Positions 62,580 through 64,000 of a stretch of 64,000 bases of DNA are shown in pieces; position 1 is the first letter of the stretch; every line of letters starts with the position of its first letter. The position numbers and the translations under genes are program-made. Origin of the DNA: Mixophyes australis (taxonomy: Eukaryota > Chordata > Amphibia > Anura > Limnodynastidae); the NCBI GenBank assembly GCA_036250195.1, contig JAVHZZ010000006.1, positions 157,034,224 to 157,098,223 on the forward strand, read 5' to 3'. Below the pieces are notes generated by a model. The model did not search any database, was not told the origin of the DNA, and worked only from the letters and a program-made list of their open reading frames with translations.

Positions 62580-62605
62580 CTAGTTCTGGAGAGGTGAAGT
62601 TAGGG
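62561..62605 (+). promoter_or_regulatory. -1 ribosomal frameshift signal, gag-pol, copy 2
   Basis: GGGAAAT at 62561-62567, a 6-base spacer, stem ccctaac 62574-62580 with gttaggg 62599-62605 and an 18-base loop. The gag stop codon lies inside the 5' arm of the stem. Confidence 0.75.
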
Positions 62606-64000
62606 TCCCTGGAGTCCTCTCCATGTTCTACGAAATTAAAAGTCTGCGCTTTTGATGTTACAGTTTCCTTTGCTACCAAATCCTTTAAGTCCCAAGCACT
62701 GATTGATTCTGGAGCTGCGGGAAATTTTATTTCTAAATCCCTCGTGAATCAATGGTCCCTACCAGTGATTACCTTGAAGACTCCTATTACTGTGACTGCT
62801 ATTGATGGATCACGCATTATCAATGGTCTCATCACTCAGAGTACGTCTCCAGTAACCCTTCAGATTGGTGTACTACACCAAGAAGAAATTTTGTTTTTAA
62901 TTCTTCCTGTTACTACAAGTCCGATTGTTTTAGGCCTTCCATGGCTTCAATGTCACTCTCCCCAGATTGACTGGCGCACTCCTCAAGTTACGTCTTGGGG
63001 AGCTGAATCTCATCATCGTTGTCTCTCCCAAGTCGTTCCTCTTAAAATACAGCAATCCTCCATTTCACCTTCCTCACCGGGACTCCCTCCTCAGTATGCT
63101 TCTTTTGCCGATGTATTTGATAAAACTCAGTCTGAACGTCTTCCTCCTCATCGTTCATGGGATTGTCCGATTGATCTTCTACCTGGCAAGACTCCTCCTA
63201 GGGGTCGTGTGTATCCACTTTCGTTACCTGAAACTCAAGCTACATCTGAATACATCCAAGAGAATCTCCAGCGAGGATTTATTCGACCTTCTACTTCTCC
63301 CGCTGGAGCCGGGTTCTTCTTTGTAAAAAAGAAGGATAGATCATTACGCCCCTGCATAGATTTTTGTGGACTTAACGCCATTACTATCAAAAATCGGTAT
63401 CCCATTCCACTTATTACTGAGCTATTTGATCGGATTAAGGGAGCTCGGATCTTTACCAAGTTGGATCTTCGTGGTGCCTACAATTTAATTAGAATCAGGT
63501 CCGGTGACGAATGGAAGACAGCTTTCAACACCAGAGATGGGCATTATGAATACTTAGTAATGCCCTTCGGGTTATGTAATGCCCCCGCTGTTTTCCAGGT
63601 CTTCATTAATGAAATCTTCCGGGACTTGTTATATGTATGTGTCGTCGTTTATCTGGACGACATATTGATCTTTTCACAGGACCTGCCTTCTCATCACCAA
63701 CATGTGGCAGAAGTTTTTTCCAGACTCCGGAGAAATTCATTATTCTGCAAATTAGAAAAATGTTCATTCGAGTTGCCCCAGATTCCATTTTTGGGATATA
63801 TTGTCTCCGGAGTTGGTCTGCAGATGGATCCAGAAAAGGTGAATGCTGTGTTACATTGGCCTCAGCCAACTACTCTTCGTGCAATTCAGCGTTTTTTAGG
63901 TTTTGCCAATTACTATAGACGCTTCATTCAAGATTTCTCTTCGATTGCATCTCCTATTGTGGCCCTAACTCGTAAAGGGGCCAATACTAAGCAATGGTAA
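62594..64000 (+). CDS. Chromovirus pol, copy 2, open to window end
   Basis: 468 residues without a stop. The protease has DSGA at residues 38-41. The RT has FFFVKKKDRSLRPCIDF, LVMPFGLCNAPAVFQ, intact YLDD and FLGFANYYRRFI, reaching SPIVALTRKGA at the end. It has no stop at the site where copy 1 has TGA, so this part of pol looks functional. RNase H, integrase and chromodomain lie beyond the window. The true entry is by -1 frameshift from gag. Confidence 0.92.
   Translation: MKLGSLESSPCSTKLKVCAFDVTVSFATKSFKSQALIDSGAAGNFISKSLVNQWSLPVITLKTPITVTAIDGSRIINGLITQSTSPVTLQIGVLHQEEILFLILPVTTSPIVLGLPWLQCHSPQIDWRTPQVTSWGAESHHRCLSQVVPLKIQQSSISPSSPGLPPQYASFADVFDKTQSERLPPHRSWDCPIDLLPGKTPPRGRVYPLSLPETQATSEYIQENLQRGFIRPSTSPAGAGFFFVKKKDRSLRPCIDFCGLNAITIKNRYPIPLITELFDRIKGARIFTKLDLRGAYNLIRIRSGDEWKTAFNTRDGHYEYLVMPFGLCNAPAVFQVFINEIFRDLLYVCVVVYLDDILIFSQDLPSHHQHVAEVFSRLRRNSLFCKLEKCSFELPQIPFLGYIVSGVGLQMDPEKVNAVLHWPQPTTLRAIQRFLGFANYYRRFIQDFSSIASPIVALTRKGANTKQW

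Larger units (their letters stand above)
59970..64000 (+). mobile_element. Ty3/gypsy chromovirus copy 2, + strand, cut by window end
   Basis: Same family as copy 1, opposite orientation. It has a 5' LTR, primer site, gag with an 8-bp deletion, frameshift signal and pol up to the RNase H region at the window edge. Confidence 0.93.

Overview
The window is vertebrate nuclear DNA, most likely from a frog or another amphibian. It carries a split gene with GT-AG introns, V-SINE-type SINEs, hAT and Harbinger-like short elements, L2-type LINE remnants, a Penelope-like element and Ty3/gypsy chromoviruses. That mixture is typical of anuran genomes. The species cannot be named from the sequence alone.

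Region 1 (1-17575, + strand) is the 3' part of the neural zinc-finger transcription factor gene MYT1. Eleven exons encode the last 406 residues: an acidic linker, the C-terminal cluster of four CCHHC zinc fingers, a coiled coil and the conserved C-terminal tail. The stop codon ends at 14812, and a 3' UTR runs to about 17575. All exon phases agree. The introns hold two V-SINEs, one of them split by a hAT MITE with a perfect 8-bp target duplication, and several fold-back elements.

Region 2 (17576-45660) is gene-poor and repeat-rich. It holds fold-back MITE copies, a Penelope fragment, a 40-bp minisatellite and a terminal-inverted-repeat element. It also holds a minus-strand L2-type LINE interrupted by a clean 1192-bp solo LTR, four more V-SINE copies and a second hAT MITE. 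The most intriguing item is a 2064-bp Harbinger-like element (35479-37542) that carries two unrecognised 125-codon ORFs with a TATA-like box, a GT-AG intron candidate and a polyadenylation signal.

Region 3 (45660-64000) is a nest of insertions. A minisatellite is interrupted by a 14-kb block flanked by 13-bp identical sequences. The block contains a decayed minus-strand Penelope-like element, inverted copies of its terminal sequence, and a nearly complete minus-strand Ty3/gypsy chromovirus (50605-58124). A second copy of that chromovirus family starts at 59970 on the + strand and runs out of the window.

The chromovirus explains itself well from sequence. It has gag with a zinc knuckle, a -1 frameshift site (GGGAAAT plus a stem-loop), then protease, RT, RNase H, integrase and a chromodomain. 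It has a polypurine tract but no tRNA-type primer site. Instead, ten bases beside the LTR are complementary to the predicted 5' end of its own RNA, which points to Tf1/sushi-style self-priming. Its LTR has a short U3 and a long transcribed part with 80-82 bp tandem repeats and four regularly spaced hairpins, one with a compensatory base-pair change. Both copies carry inactivating lesions.
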